Source: Pyrenochaeta sp. MPI-SDFR-AT-0127 (Eukaryota > Ascomycota > Dothideomycetes > Pleosporales > Cucurbitariaceae). Taken from it: 64,000 nucleotides of DNA. A program made the translations under genes and the position numbers. The notes beneath the pieces are model-generated. The model saw nothing but the letters and a program-made list of their open reading frames with translations, was not told where the DNA came from and did no database searches. Below, in pieces: positions 45,761 to 56,664 of the stretch (its first letter is position 1; the number at the start of each line of letters is the position of its first letter). The DNA lies in contig JAGTJM010000005.1 of the NCBI GenBank assembly GCA_020747015.1, positions 558,001-622,000 of the forward strand, in the 5' to 3' direction.

Positions 45761-47902
45761 ACAATGAGACGTATTTTCAAATGCAGGGGGAGAAGGCAAG
45801 AACGAGCGACAATCAGAACCAAAGGTCAAAAAGAATCCCATGATGAAATCCCACTACAGGCACATTACCTTGTTTTATCGCAAAGCCACCCATCATGTGT
45901 ATCCTGGTGCCACTAACGCAGTTGCGTAAGACCAACGGCGCCAAAGCGGGAGTCGGCAGAATGCCAAGGCGTCGTGGAGCATTTTGAGCCACAGAAGCCA
46001 CACAAGGCGTCCAGATGCAGGAACAATCTCTTGGGGTGAGAAGGGATTACGCGTTCTAGATGTTAGAAAGGGGTAGGCTCTGCCGCAGGGCGGCTGCGAT
46101 GTTGAGGTGGTTTCCATGCGGGGGCGAGCGCCGGAATGCGCCGAGGGCAAAAACTTGCCAGTCGCGACGTGCGGGCGCCACAGTAAAACAGCATGTTTCG
46201 GAATGACTGCGCTTGTTTCGAAGGAACATTCCATACGAGGTTCGATCCGACCCGAAACACGATGATCGACATACAAGCCAGGCTCTGAGAGCTCGACAGG
46301 AGCCCACAGGATGTGTGGTATTACTGCACATACGCTGGTTTCAGCCTCCTTGCGATTCCACTCAATTAGACCATGCGCTACCTTTCGCATTTCTCTCGAT
46401 CGAAAAATCCAGGCTGTCATGCTTGCAGGTCGTTACATTACTGCACAGCTTCCCGTTGTCTCTCTCGTTCAGCGGAAAGGAGGAACACCAGCCCCCGCAA
46501 CAATACTCGAAGTAAATCCAATCAGGATACCTTTATGTGCTCTCCGCTCAGCCGACCATCAGATCCTGGATAGTGACAGTGTCCAAGCCTGCACCCTTCT
46601 ATAGATTTTGTGCTTCCAAGCTGTACGGTCAGTACGCTGTTTGTTTCTGCGTCACCCATACGATGATCCGAAACCAATACGGCTTGCCTCTGGTTTGCCC
46701 ACTGTTCTGGTCAAGAGAAGGCACCTAAGACTACGTCATCAATGCGCGAGTTGACTTCGCTATGATGTTAAACTTCCCATAGTTGGTGGAGAGGGGATGA
46801 TGTGAGGTTGAAACAGAGTTACGCACCGTTAGACTCCCAAAGTACGCACGTGTCGTGGGAGCCAATAGCGCCATTCGCTCCGACAGCAACAATGCTGACC
46901 CTGACTTCTCCTTCTTACCCATTTACTCTCATTTATCCAATCACCATGATTTTCATACATGTCCATAATGTCTTAGTAATCGCGAAATCGCTGAAGCTTC
47001 ACATCACTCTTATGTCTCTATGGTTCCTCCCATGGCTTCAAATCTGCACTTCTTTCCTCGCTGGTCAAGTTGCTCGCGCGGCTTTAATAACCCGATTTAA
47101 GTGTCTTCTGTTGAGTTAACACCTGGCAATATACTGCTTTTGCATACGCCAAGTCTGCACCGATAGCCTTACTTTAGCAACGCTTTGCCCGAATATTGTG
47201 AATCATATCGTTGGTTGTCACGCGATTGGCTTTTACACACTGTGAAACTATGAGAGCATAACTATTGAGATACAACGTGATCGATACCCAAATAAGTACA
47301 GCACTCTTTGTAATCTTTGCACGTGGTTCTATTGTCGACTCTGGAAAAGGGCGAGTGGACCACTAAAGTGAATGGCTTCGATTACACCTCAGCGCTTTCG
47401 TACGACTGCTCTCATATCATGCGATAAAATGTCTTCCTCCCTAAATTATCCAAAATCCCCGAAAATACAAAACTTCATGTTGCTGTACACCCTTTTTATG
47501 GTTTTCCGTTCTCTCAAGTTTGTCACATTCACTGCACAACGCCTTTCACTTATCGCACAACCTTCCAAGTCACGTCTCCCACTAGCACCTGGCACTGTTG
47601 CCTTGGTAAATTTGTTTCAACCACAGCTCCATTTTCAAATATAAAGCAACTCTCTCCGACTTATGAGCAAAGGCGAAATACCTTACTCATTTCAACTGTT
47701 GCAACCAACAAAACCTAAGACCATACTATACATCACCCAAACTGAGTAAAAGTTTAAAGACGATTCATCCATAACCAAGGTCTCTTTCCCGTACTCAGTA
47801 CCCAGCCGCAGCCATCAGTACTCAAGTTCGCCCCGACCAATACAACCACTCCGCTCGGTATACCACTTCGCGCTAACCATTTCCCATATCGCATTTGTCA
47901 AA
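45761..47902. other. intergenic, no gene recognised
   Basis: About 2.1 kb between divergent genes. A 175-codon minus-strand frame (45893-46420) overlaps equally long frames on the other strand and has no motif. The right end (47700-47902) is CA/TC-rich and looks like the leader of the next gene. Confidence 0.45.
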
Positions 47903-49629
47903 ATGAAGTCTATATCCCAGACTTTTAGCAGAGTCTATGTATGGGCATGCAGGCTCGCTCAAGACCTGTATGATAATCAATGCCTGAGGCTTGAGAGTCA
48001 TTATCATGAATACATGGTAAGTGTGATTAAATCCGCCTTACAGTTTTAGTTTATAAATCATGCTCAGGGAACCTTCAAATCTGAACCTGCACCTAATGTG
48101 GTTATGCGCATCGGCAAAATGTTTCATACTATTAAGAACTTCCGCCTTATTAATTTCCTCCCTGAGAAAAAGATCTTTGATGCCTCAAACCAGATACCTC
48201 GGGCTTCTACAACCTCTTCCAATCGTCTAAATTGTATTGACGATTATGAATGCGTCAGTGGACACATTCGCTGGGAGACGCATTCTAAGGCCTCGAAAGG
48301 GCACTATGAATTCTACGAGGTGGATATGGAGGCTAGCCGTCGGGTGGAGCGCAAAGAGCAACCGCAGGTGGCGTTCAGACCTCTTGCAACTCATCAAAAT
48401 AACCACCTCGGCATTTCTAAGTCGCTAAGCAAGGCTTATCATGCCCTGATAGATCAAATTGAGGAGCCCATGCCCAAACTGTCCTATCTCGAATCACTCC
48501 CAGAACCGGAACCTAACGAGGACCATGTCGAACGCCAGAAATTCGTGAGAGACAGGTTGAGCTCAATGGTCAGCGAAGAGCGCATGCAACTGGGTCTTGG
48601 GTATCCTTCCGGTCACTCAGGTATAGATTCCGTGATTGCGGAATACAACCAGCAGAAAGCCATCTCGGCACTGTGGGATAAGATTAACGCTCAAGAGGCA
48701 GAACGGAAGGAGATTGAATTGAACCATATTGAAGGTCGTAATCGTTATAAGGCGCGAGTCGAACAGCTTGCCTATTTCGGCCCAAAGCTTAGCAATGGAA
48801 TTGACATGTTCGAACTAGCTTTGCAGGAGAACAACATGGACGTCGTTGTTATTGTCGTCCGGGACATTATCACAAATATCCTCATGCCCATCGACGCCAT
48901 CTTCAAGAATATGGACAACGATGTTTCACTGGAGGAGGAGGGCGCCCGTATTCTCAAAGAGCAGTGGCCGATTGGGCGTCTCGAAAATGTCTACATCTTC
49001 TTACGGAACCAATGTTCCTTTTCTGTCGAGCTGCTTCATTTTTTACAGGGCATCGAGGCTATATGTACGCCTCTCGATAACCCGCTTGGTCCAAGGCCGG
49101 TGCTGGTGGCGACCAGCCCAATATCATAATCAACCGCTTGGCTGAGAGCAGCAGTGGTCCCACTGGGACGGCTCTCACCTTCGCCTCTGGCTTTTCACCT
49201 GAGAATGACAGCAAGAGCTTTATTAGTTTCGTAGAATTTGCAAACGCCTCAAAAGCCAATCAGAAACACCAGCAAGTCCCCAACGCCAAGACAGAGTCTC
49301 CATCCTCTAAAGAAAAAGATGACGTCTGTTCGCACATGGCGTCAACGTTGTTCGAATTGGAGATGAGAGTTTAAGATCTTATGAAAGGGGATAACTTGTC
49401 TACCAGCGCTCGAAACGATGTTACGGAGATGCTTCAGGACCTGATGGGTTTCGCCAAGGGGCAGGATAAGCTGTTGGGTGAGGAAGAAGGCGTCTTGTAC
49501 AAAACGGAGATCAAGCGAGTTCAGCGCCGTATCGCCAACCTGTCAAACCCGGCAAAAAATTCTATCAAGACGCGAGAGCTGAACACACTAGCTCATAACG
49601 CCATGAAGCTGTGGTTTTCCGTCTTATAG
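47903..49629 (+). pseudogene. unrecognised gene broken by a frameshift and nonsense codons (intact part 392 aa)
   Basis: Exon 1 (47903-48016, 38 codons, MKSISQTFSRVYVWACRLAQ) joins at a 51-nt intron (gtaagt..gctcag) to exon 2 from 48068. This reads without stop to 49129, giving 392 residues. The peptide is hydrophilic and partly helical (Glu/Lys-rich around EAERKEIEL), followed by FGPKLSNGIDMFELALQE and VVRDIITNILMPIDAIF. Coding sequence clearly continues in another frame from about 49045 (HRGYMYASR, then PAWSKAGAGGDQPN, INRLAESSSG) to 49629 (IKRVQRRIANL, LAHNAMKLWF). That continuation is cut by in-frame TAA at 49078-49080 and 49372-49374, each one change from CAA. The frame change lies near a T6 run at about 49039-49044. 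Family not recognised; a truncated 392-residue protein could still be made. A sequencing error could explain the shift but not both stops. Confidence 0.6.
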
Positions 49630-50978
49630 AACAGATTTTTAGAGGGTTTGCCCGTGGTTACGGCCTTGACCGTCTCCAACGTCGTTGTGGGCTTCCAGAG
49701 ACCCCTACAATTATACAATTGACATAAAATGCATTTCCTTAGTGTGAATATTTTCAATTCAGGAAGCTTTCTTCTAATGTTTTGTTTCAATGATTGAGGG
49801 GTTTGCACAAGTCTTTATCCTCATGACACACTCAGCCGGCAGTCTCTCATAGAACAGCATGATTTACAGATCATCCTTTATTTAGCACCGCAAAAGTTCT
49901 GGCTATGGCATTTCGAGCTTGCATAGATGTGGAGTCAATCAATGCACAATATAGTTGGTAAAATGTTGACAGGGAGGGGCAAGCTGCGTAAAAGTGTCTG
50001 TCGAGGTATATCCTTATTCACGGATTCGAATATGACTATCATGCATCAAAACCTCACTTGAGTCATGGTCGAGTTGTGGTAATTCTATGATGCAAATGAT
50101 AAGACTTGAGGAGTTTCATTGGTTTCTGGCGCATGTTGGGTGGCGAATTGCGAATTGAAGGAGTACTGTGATGGTTGTACACCATTTTTTTATTCCACGT
50201 CCATACAAGGTTAGTGGGCGACGATCAACAGGAGTCAAATTTAGCAATAGAGGGGTCAAGCGGAAGGGAACAAGTAGTTAGGAAATCATTCTGTTAAATG
50301 CTTGCCTCGAATATTAATTGTACAGCAGCTGTGGGAAATGTTCACCTTCTGCTTCTAAACATGTCAGTCCATGTGACTGAAGCCCGCGGAGATGCCCGCT
50401 GTGCGAGGCCGTACCTCATCTCGATTCCTTGCAATATATTCTGCTCATCAGACAAGACCTCCAAGATTCTTAGCCGTGCATCGTTTCCTGCGCAAACGCA
50501 CTCAGTTGCTCACCAACGAGGGTATTGCTAATGCAATCTGTTGACTGTATTTACGGCCTGTGACAAACCAGGTCCTTGGGACCCGCCTGAGCGAGCAAGT
50601 TACCACGTCAGGGGCGCCATGGTGGCTTATGCGGGTACTGAGTGGAGTGGGATGTCAAACCTGGTCCTGGGAAAATGAGCGTTTCTACTTGGCTGCATGA
50701 GTTCTGCCTCTTTGGTTGATTATTGGTCGGACGGGCGTATAGGGACTGTGATTCTCTGTGTGTGAAGCAACAATAGGCGCAGGAGGAAGCTTCTGAATGT
50801 GTTACTGTGAAGCTGAAAGTACGTACGCGAAAATCATGTACAAGTGAAGAAATAGAGGGAGCGCCACGGAACGATCGTGAAGATCTCAGGTGCAGCAAAC
50901 AATGAAACTGGGACTGAGAATGGTATGAATTCAATATGTGGGTATCGTTGTGTACTCGTCTCTCGCTATCATATCCGC
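49630..50978. other. intergenic, no gene recognised
   Basis: Only short frames on both strands. The right end holds the 3' UTR of the copper transporter gene. Confidence 0.5.
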
Positions 50979-51630
50979 TCATGCACAGCATCCTGTCGGT
51001 CCAGCAGCTCCAACTGAGTTCCTTCGCTCTTCCTTCTCATCTGGACTACCATATGGGATTCTTACTACCATCCAATCGCACAGAAACTTGCCCAAAATCG
51101 CACCCAATATGATGGAGATGAAAATGTAGCCGTTGTAATACATGATGAGCAACATAATGATGTAGGCAAGGCCTAGAATGATTCCATGGAGAGTAGCCCG
51201 TACGAGTTGCTGCAAGGCGCTTGCTCGGAAAGTCGCGTACTGGGTGCCCAAGGTGGAAGTCGGGCCATCGCAGCAGTTTGCGGGTGTTGCCGCAGCCAAT
51301 GCGGCTTGCTGGGCGCGAAGTTGTCGTTGGAATTGGCGAAGTAGATATGCGTCGTACTCATGGGCCACACGTCGCAAAAACTCGAGGCAGACAACGAGGA
51401 GTGCGGCGCCAACACAACTGGCAGCGAACATGGCGCTATTTTTGACATGCCACGAGCCAGAGAGGAAGCAGGAGTCGACTACAGTCCAATTCCACAGCAT
51501 CTAGTCACACATTAGAACTTTGACACTCTTTACTCCTGACAGCAGGCAGCAACATGGGATGGTGTTTTCTTACCTCCATCTTGCAGGTGCTGTTCCCCAT
51601 TACCGTGGCGGATGAGTGAGAGTGGCTCAT
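50979..51630 (-). CDS. CTR-family copper transporter, 192 aa, 2 exons
   Basis: CTR proteins are trimeric channels that bring reduced copper, Cu(I), into the cytosol. Minus-strand exons are 51630-51574 and 51500-50979 with a 73-nt intron (gtaaga..gactag). The N-terminus is short and has His and Met ligands (MSHSHSS, then CKMEMLWNW with the M18-x-M20 pair). Helix 1 is about 42-60. The cytosolic loop is rich in Gln/Ala/Arg. Helix 2 (about 126-146) carries the hallmark M135-x3-M139, and helix 3 has G152-x3-G156 (GAILG). The C-terminus ends in CCA, a usual Cu-handing cysteine pair. The W-x4-SCF motif near residue 24-31 groups it with the Ctr3-like branch. Its start faces that of a ferric reductase 470 bp away. 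Confidence 0.93.
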
Positions 51631-52099
51631 GCTGGGCTTTTTCTTTATTCGTCTTTTTTCGCCAGGTTTGGTCTATCGGGTCTATCCTGCTCTTGCTTTG
51701 CCAACAGAAAAAACTCAGTCTCTTCTTCTGCCTGTTCTGCTGTTCTCCTGTCTTCAGCTTCAAGACGCCGGGTTAACAGACTGTTTGCATTCTTCGGGAT
51801 GAGGCGATATTCATACGACGCAGCCTAGACAGTAGCATGTTTTGGCCTTGGGTCCGCTTGCCGGCAATTATCCGAACTTGTGGGGTTATGTGCTCAAACC
51901 CTCTCGCACCTTTCCTGTTTGGTCAACTGTTAAGACGCTCGGTGCAAAGGCCAGACGCTTGGCCCTGCGCACAATGTCAATCGCTGCCGTCAATTGCCCG
52001 TGTCATGATTCGGCCGTTGGCTCGTTATATACATGTATATCTATGGTTGCGGGTGTACGGTAGCATCGTCCACTCTCGACACACTCGCTCGAGCCCACC
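51631..52099. promoter_or_regulatory. shared promoter of copper transporter and ferric reductase
   Basis: This gap between two head-to-head starts holds the palindromic TATA-like stretch TATATACATGTATAT at 52026-52040, about 60 bp ahead of the reductase ATG. Long pyrimidine tracts follow the transporter start. I found no exact ATCWGATAA site and no exact Mac1-type TTTGCTCA; TGTGCTCA near 51889 is one base off. So joint metal control is suggested by layout rather than by sites. Confidence 0.5.
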
Positions 52100-54118
52100 A
52101 TGGCCAACAACATGTTGCTCCCACGCGCACACATTCAAAACTTCAGCGAGGCGAGTGCCGTGGAGCCTCATTGGGGATATGCCGATCGTGTCGTTCCCTG
52201 CACAAACGATGCCGGTTCCTGCGCCTATCTCGATGTGGTCTATCACAGCCACGACCTTGGGATGTTCTACTCTGGTATCCTCTGGGCCACCCTCGGTGCT
52301 ATCCTCGTCATCTGGGCTATCGGGCGTCAATTCCTGCGCTCTCAACCGTCCGGCGTGCGCCTGCCCACAGACGCGGGAGAAGGTGTTACACAAAGCCGCT
52401 CCGCATTCCAACGACTACAACGAGCCATCCCCGCCCTGGCACGACAGTATCTGCTTCCTGATGCCGCCAGGCCAATCTTCGGTCGAGTGACTCGCACCCA
52501 AGTGCTGACACTGCTTGTATTAACCGGCTATCTCACTGTATTTACCTTCGTCGGCATTGTTTACAACACATGGGTGACGCCCGTCAAGAAAATGCCTGGC
52601 GTCTACAACACCCGCACCAGCCTGGGTCCGTGGTCGGATCGTATCGGCCTCATCGCCTATGCCCTAACGCCACTATCCGTCATGCTTTCGAGCCGTGAAT
52701 CAATCCTGTCACTTGTCACGGGTCTACCATATCAGAGCTTCAACTTTCTCCATCGCTGGCTTGGTTACATCATCTTCGTACAGTCTGGGCTCCACACCAT
52801 CGGTTGGTGCGTCATTGAAATCAAACTGTACCAGCCTCAGCCAACGGTTGGCCTGGAATGGATCGTGCAGACCTACATGGTCTGGGGTCTAGTCGCCATG
52901 ATCCTCCTCACACTGATCATCCTACTATCCACGCCATGGGGCATTCGACTGACCGGCTACGAGTTTTTCCGCAAATCTCATTATGTCCTCGCCATGATTT
53001 ATGTCGGTGCGTGCTGGGGCCACTGGGAGCCACTCAAGGTGTTCCTCCTGCCAGCTCTGATTGTTTGGCTCATCGATCGCGCCATTCGCTTTGCCAGGAC
53101 TGCACTCTTGCACTACAACTTTCTGCCTTCTGGACACATGGGCTTTCGCGCTGCGCCCGCTAACATCACATTCTTCAAAGACGAGACAAACGGCGACGTT
53201 GTTCGTCTCGACTTTGACCATCCCCATGATGCATGGGAAGTTGGTCAGCATTTCTACCTAATGTTCCCCGAAAGCAGCATCTGGCAATCTCATCCATTCA
53301 CCCCGCTCAGTCTCCCAGTATACGGTGCCGATTCACAACGACACTCTTACATCTTTCGTGCCAAAAAGGGTGAGACCCGCAAGATTGCTGCACTCTCCGC
53401 ACGGCGCACTGCTCGCATGAAGAACCACGAAGAATCGCACGAAACTTTGATGGCCGACGCTAGGCTATCCGCTGTGCTGACTGGGCCATATGGGGAGCGC
53501 ACGTTGCGCCACCTTTCGCCTGATTCGAATGTGCTCTGCATCGCCGGTGGCACAGGAATCACATATGTGCTCCCTGTCCTCCTCGACCTAGCTTCGCGAC
53601 CACAATCAGCCAACCGCCATATGTCCCTCGTTTGGGTGGTACGACGACGAAGCGACATTGATTGGGTTGCCCCCGAGCTTGCTGTCCTGAAGCGCAAGTG
53701 CCCAAACCTACGAGCTGGCATCCACATCTACGTGACTCGCGCTTCAGAAGAGCAAGATCCTTCTGTTCCCGCTGTATCAGAAAAACGAACTGCGACCGAC
53801 TGCTCCAAGGAAATTGAGCCCGCTTCTGGCTCCAATGCCTCCTCTGCATCGATATCTTCTGCTTTGTCAGTGCACGGCGTAACAAAGGCAGAGCTTGGAC
53901 TAAATCACTACCAAGCTAGGCCTGACTTGAGCGCCGTTGTCAAAGATTTTGTTGCGGGGACCGTCAGTGGCAGGACAGATGTCTTTGCTTCGGGGCCTGG
54001 CGAGATGATCAGTGATCTCAGACGCATAGTGGCGGGCTCCAACAAGGGTGCGGAAGTCTGGAGAGGCGAGGACAGATGGGATGTGCGCTTGACCTGTGAT
54101 GACCGATTAGAATGGTGA
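52100..54118 (+). CDS. Ferric/cupric-chelate reductase (FRE/NOX-type flavocytochrome), 672 aa, single exon
   Basis: This plasma-membrane enzyme passes electrons from NADPH via FAD and two b-type hemes to extracellular Fe(III) or Cu(II). After an N-terminal helix (about 55-75) comes the ferric-reductase transmembrane domain (about 135-325). It has the two bis-His heme pairs: H218 (FNFLHRWLGY), H232 (SGLHTIGW), H294 (KSHYVLA) and H308 (CWGHWEP). The FAD domain shows HPFTPLS (398-404). The NAD(P) domain has GPYGE (462-466), GGTGIT (483-488) and the terminal ASGPGEMISD-type motif. The ATG sits in a strong CCACCATGG context. It diverges from a CTR copper transporter: reductases supply the Cu(I) and Fe(II) that uptake systems need, so the pair makes functional sense. 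Iron versus copper preference cannot be read from sequence. Confidence 0.95.
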   Translation: MANNMLLPRAHIQNFSEASAVEPHWGYADRVVPCTNDAGSCAYLDVVYHSHDLGMFYSGILWATLGAILVIWAIGRQFLRSQPSGVRLPTDAGEGVTQSRSAFQRLQRAIPALARQYLLPDAARPIFGRVTRTQVLTLLVLTGYLTVFTFVGIVYNTWVTPVKKMPGVYNTRTSLGPWSDRIGLIAYALTPLSVMLSSRESILSLVTGLPYQSFNFLHRWLGYIIFVQSGLHTIGWCVIEIKLYQPQPTVGLEWIVQTYMVWGLVAMILLTLIILLSTPWGIRLTGYEFFRKSHYVLAMIYVGACWGHWEPLKVFLLPALIVWLIDRAIRFARTALLHYNFLPSGHMGFRAAPANITFFKDETNGDVVRLDFDHPHDAWEVGQHFYLMFPESSIWQSHPFTPLSLPVYGADSQRHSYIFRAKKGETRKIAALSARRTARMKNHEESHETLMADARLSAVLTGPYGERTLRHLSPDSNVLCIAGGTGITYVLPVLLDLASRPQSANRHMSLVWVVRRRSDIDWVAPELAVLKRKCPNLRAGIHIYVTRASEEQDPSVPAVSEKRTATDCSKEIEPASGSNASSASISSALSVHGVTKAELGLNHYQARPDLSAVVKDFVAGTVSGRTDVFASGPGEMISDLRRIVAGSNKGAEVWRGEDRWDVRLTCDDRLEW

Positions 54119-54823
54119 AGTACAATTGTTTGATACCCCAGAATAGAATTCTCTTACATGTTGATCAAATAATCAGCATCATACTGCCATTTCTTTGTGT
54201 ACAGCTTCAACAAATGACTGTGAATTTGCATGTTCCTTGTAGGGTTGAGTGTCCTTTTAGTAGTCATTATCTCTAGTACTTTGTATGCCTGTAGCTTGCA
54301 CGACTTATTGTTGCCAGTCGAGTTCACAGTAGCGTCAAACTTTAGCGATTCTCGTAGCAGCAGTGAGACTCAAACGAGTATTTTGACAATCTGAAGCCGG
54401 AAATCTTCATCCGTGTTGCGGAATACCTCATACAACAACCCAATTTGTCAAAATGCCCTTTTTCGCATACACATGGGGGAGCCAAGCATCTTAGTTTCAG
54501 TACACAACTAACACCCGAAGGGACAAGCATGGCTTCAGCATGGCAGGCTATAGTTTGAACAAAGATAATTTACAGCAGACAGAGAACATTTAAGTTGAAT
54601 AGTCGAGATGCGATTTCTTTGGTGTGCATAGCGATGTTCTTTTGCACGTTGCTCGTTAAATCATCTAAAAGCGCCAAGATCATATATGCAAGTCATGTTT
54701 TGAATTTGATAGCGGATGACTGTAGGACGACACAAATCAGACGCAAGACTTAATTCAGGAAGACTTTAGATGTGAAGATACTAAATATCACGCATATCGA
54801 CAATATAGAAGTGCTCTCGTCGC
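54119..54823. other. convergent 3' region, no gene
   Basis: AT-rich space between the convergent 3' ends of the ferric reductase and the VAO gene. Only short shadow frames are seen. Confidence 0.6.
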
Positions 54824-56664
54824 TCACAACTTCCACTCATCCCTGTTGTACTGCTTTGGCCACACTCCTGATTTACCGGGTGCAATGATACCATTAGGAT
54901 CGATTGCATTCTTGATATCCTCATTGAACCTCCGGAAAATATTGTTATTGAAAGAGTATGTGTCCATGATCTGGTCCATGACGGCGAGATGTGTGCGATA
55001 TTCGCCCCATCCTTGCTTTGCACAATCATCAATCAGGGTTTTGATAAGCCAGTGCGCACGCTTCTTCTGGTCTTCGTTGGTTCGGTCGAAGACGATGCAT
55101 ACGATGTGATCTGTTATAGATTGTTAGTTCATTAAAATATTTGTCCTGGATTGATGACATACGCATCTCTCTCATTCCGATAGTGAACGTGCCGATGAAA
55201 TCTAGCCCGGCTTCTTTACATCGCTGCTTTGTGATACCGAATTGTCTTGTCGCATCATCACCATTGACTTTGGCAATCGGCGAGAAGAACAAATGTGCGC
55301 CATTTGGCAGCCAGCTCACCCATCGGAGTTCGTCAAATGTAGGAATACCTTGCATAGTCTTGTGTCGCATATGAAGCACTGAGTCTTTCTCGTTCCTATC
55401 CTCTGGGAAATAAAACTTTGCGCCCGGTATGGCTGAGAAAGATTCTTTTACAACCGCCCACATAGCTTGTCGAATCGGCTCAGGGCCGTATAACGCTCCA
55501 TAGAAGTTCCAACGACCAAGTTGAAGCTTCTCTGCGATTGCATCGAGCTCTTCATCATCTAATGGCTTGTCAATATTGGATGTGTAATGTGATTTTTGGT
55601 TCATGACTGCTGCATCAAGTAAAATGTGCCGGATGGTAGGAACATTTTGCAGAACCATATTTAGACGTAGTGGCCGGATGATGTCAACCGCCTGCTTCAG
55701 GTCATCTTCCTTTGGTATGGTAATCATGTATGATTGATAACCACCTGGGTTTGGTAGAAGCCACATGCCCATCTTTGTGACAATTCCAAGGTTCGATTGG
55801 GTGAATAAGCCGTCAACGTAAGGCCCAAATCCGTAGTTGAAGAGTTGAGAAGTCTCATTCCACGGCTGATCTTCAGGCCTTGCGCCAGCCTTTTGGTTGG
55901 GATGCGGTAATGCACCCATCCCAGTCCGGATCAGCTCGCCATTGGGCAATACGATTTCCATTCCAGAGTGCATCATAAAGTGGTCTGCCGAATCAAAACG
56001 AGTCAGTCTCCATTCTTCGTCCTCTATCTGTCAACGTACCTCCATAGGGAGTGTAACCAACACCTCGCTCCAAAGTATTACCGAGGATTGAGCCACCTCC
56101 CAGATCAGGAACATCTAGCCAGAGCTTGTCACGCAGATTGTTGTTGACCAAGTACTCGTGTAGGCCATGAAAGGTAACACCTTGACATCTAGTAAGCACA
56201 ATAATACTCGCCTAAAAGTATTCAAACGTAAACTTACCGGGTTCGACAAGGCAGTAAGCGCCTTCCACATTAACCTCTAAAATCTTATTCATGTGCTTGC
56301 CCATGTTTAGCACAACACTCCCTGGTACACGGGGCGCCGCGCCTCCATATCCCGAGTTCCTCCCGATACTGATAGGCCATAAGGGAACTATCTGCTCATT
56401 TGCTGCTTTAACAATAGCTTGGACATCCGCGACATTTCGAGGAGTGATTACAGCAGAGGCCAAGAAGAAGTCTTGCTTCAAAACGTGGTGAGGGTCATGT
56501 GTATAATTTGGGTTCATATAATCGCCATCATTTATTTGAGAAGTGGATGTAATGACAACAACATTCTCATCACCGATTGTGTCACGGCATGCCGAGAGAA
56601 ACTTGTTGTAATTGTCTATAGAGACGTTTGGAGGTAGAATGAGAGGTTTCTGTGACAATACCAT
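54824..56664 (-). CDS. vaoA: Vanillyl-alcohol oxidase (VAO-type flavoprotein), 558 aa, 4 exons
   Basis: VAO oxidises para-substituted phenols such as vanillyl alcohol, 4-methoxymethylphenol or eugenol to aldehydes and alcohols, with O2 giving H2O2. Minus-strand exons are 56664-56238, 56180-56040, 55984-55163 and 55110-54824; introns are 52-57 nt and phases close. The PCMH-type FAD domain has NSGYGGAAPR and WLDVPDLGGGS; the cap domain includes NVPTIRHILLDAA. Residues known from the Penicillium enzyme have counterparts: His61 (THDPHH), Tyr108 (Y106), Asp170 (D168), the flavin-linked His422 in PNGAHLFF, and Tyr503-Arg504 in GEYRTH. The length, 558, is almost that of the known enzyme (560). It ends WKL, as the Penicillium enzyme does, which suggests peroxisomal import. 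A C2HC/Zn2Cys6 regulator lies divergently 2 kb upstream. Eugenol oxidase activity is the close alternative. Confidence 0.95.

Noticed and set aside
45893..46420. 175-codon minus-strand frame
   Set aside because: No motif, random-like composition, and several plus-strand frames of similar quality overlap it.
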